NCBI RefSeq assembly: GCF_000424105.1
Contig: NZ_AUJG01000020.1
Location: 1 to 40,856 of the forward strand
Direction of reading: 5' to 3'
DNA length: 40,856 nucleotides
DNA from: Lachnospira multipara ATCC 19207
Lineage (GTDB): Bacteria; Bacillota; Clostridia; Lachnospirales; Lachnospiraceae
The position numbers and the translations under genes were made by a program. This document shows positions 40,761 through 40,856 of this stretch, piece by piece; positions within the stretch are counted from its first letter, which is position 1; the number at the start of each line of letters is the position of its first letter. The notes beneath the pieces are model-generated. The model did not search any database, was not told the origin of the DNA, and worked only from the letters and a program-made list of their open reading frames with translations.

Positions 40761-40856
40761 TAACGTGCAACAAACGAAAATGTTTCAGTACGCAGGTGCA
40801 GCAAGATTTGCTTTTAATTGGGCTTTAGCTAAGGAAAAAGAAAACTACGAAAAAGG
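40726..40856 (+). CDS. tnpB: TnpB RNA-guided nuclease, N-terminal fragment (cut by window edge)
   Basis: It starts with ATG at 40726, with GGGAGGAG upstream inside tnpA, and reads MIKAIKVMLIPNNVQQTKM then FQYAGAARFAFNWALAKEKE to the edge (43 codons). This is the usual TnpB N terminus. TnpB proteins are RuvC-type nucleases guided by an RNA from the element's right end and are the ancestors of Cas12. The catalytic part and guide RNA lie beyond the window. Confidence 0.9.
   Translation, partial: MIKAIKVMLIPNNVQQTKMFQYAGAARFAFNWALAKEKENYEK

Overview
The window comes from a low-GC Firmicute and most likely a member of the Lachnospiraceae. The reasons are the 5' end of the 16S rRNA at the left edge, the AT-rich intergenic DNA, consistent AGGAGG-type ribosome binding sites, and gene types such as a UPF0735/PheB-type ACT regulator, a long-form hibernation factor, an IS607 element and a lipoprotein with a Cys/His cluster. 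It reads as chromosome: it carries secA, prfB, gltA, aroA, lysC-hom and the t6A tRNA-modification genes.

Layout. 1-565: start of an rRNA operon on the minus strand, with a strong promoter, tRNA-Ser(UGA) and then 16S. 1088-3276: lrgAB and a membrane protein with a Q/P/G/Y-rich repeat tail. 3385-9113: an eight-gene minus-strand block (ycxB-like, tsaE, tsaB, rimI, rnz, a membrane-anchored protein, tsaD, ispD-like) centred on tRNA maturation. 9314-11620: tex. 11729-15728: a very AT-rich ABC transporter/lipoprotein island, followed by a 124-bp stem-rich repeat. 16131-19318: the aspartate-family genes lysC and hom plus an ACT-domain regulator behind a large palindrome. 19436-19900: a GC-rich structured stretch that may encode an RNA. 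19946-21336: a secreted CAP-domain protein behind a c-di-GMP-I riboswitch and terminator. 21475-28353: malQ, cheW, prfB, secA and hpf.

Every gene from the left edge to about 28.4 kb lies on the minus strand. This ends at a gene-free 1-kb region with four perfect and several near-perfect DnaA boxes, a candidate replication origin or DnaA-titration locus. To its right the strands are mixed: an SDR reductase, a CDF metal exporter divergent from a beta-lactamase-fold hydrolase (their promoters share a palindrome), a glycosyltransferase-like gene behind a c-di-GMP phosphodiesterase, aroA, gltA (whose leader has an 18-codon ORF and a terminator), a second YcxB-like protein, and the left part of an IS607-type transposon (tnpA complete, tnpB cut by the window edge).

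Themes. c-di-GMP signalling appears twice, as the riboswitch before the CAP protein and as the EAL enzyme. Three related short repeats sit immediately beyond the 3' ends of tex, lysC and the second ycxB-like gene. Several genes have leader or operator structures that may be new: the ACT-hom-lysC palindrome, the gltA leader, the shared CDF/hydrolase operator and the 19.55-19.69 kb RNA candidate. All functions are inferred by reading the sequence; no database search was run.
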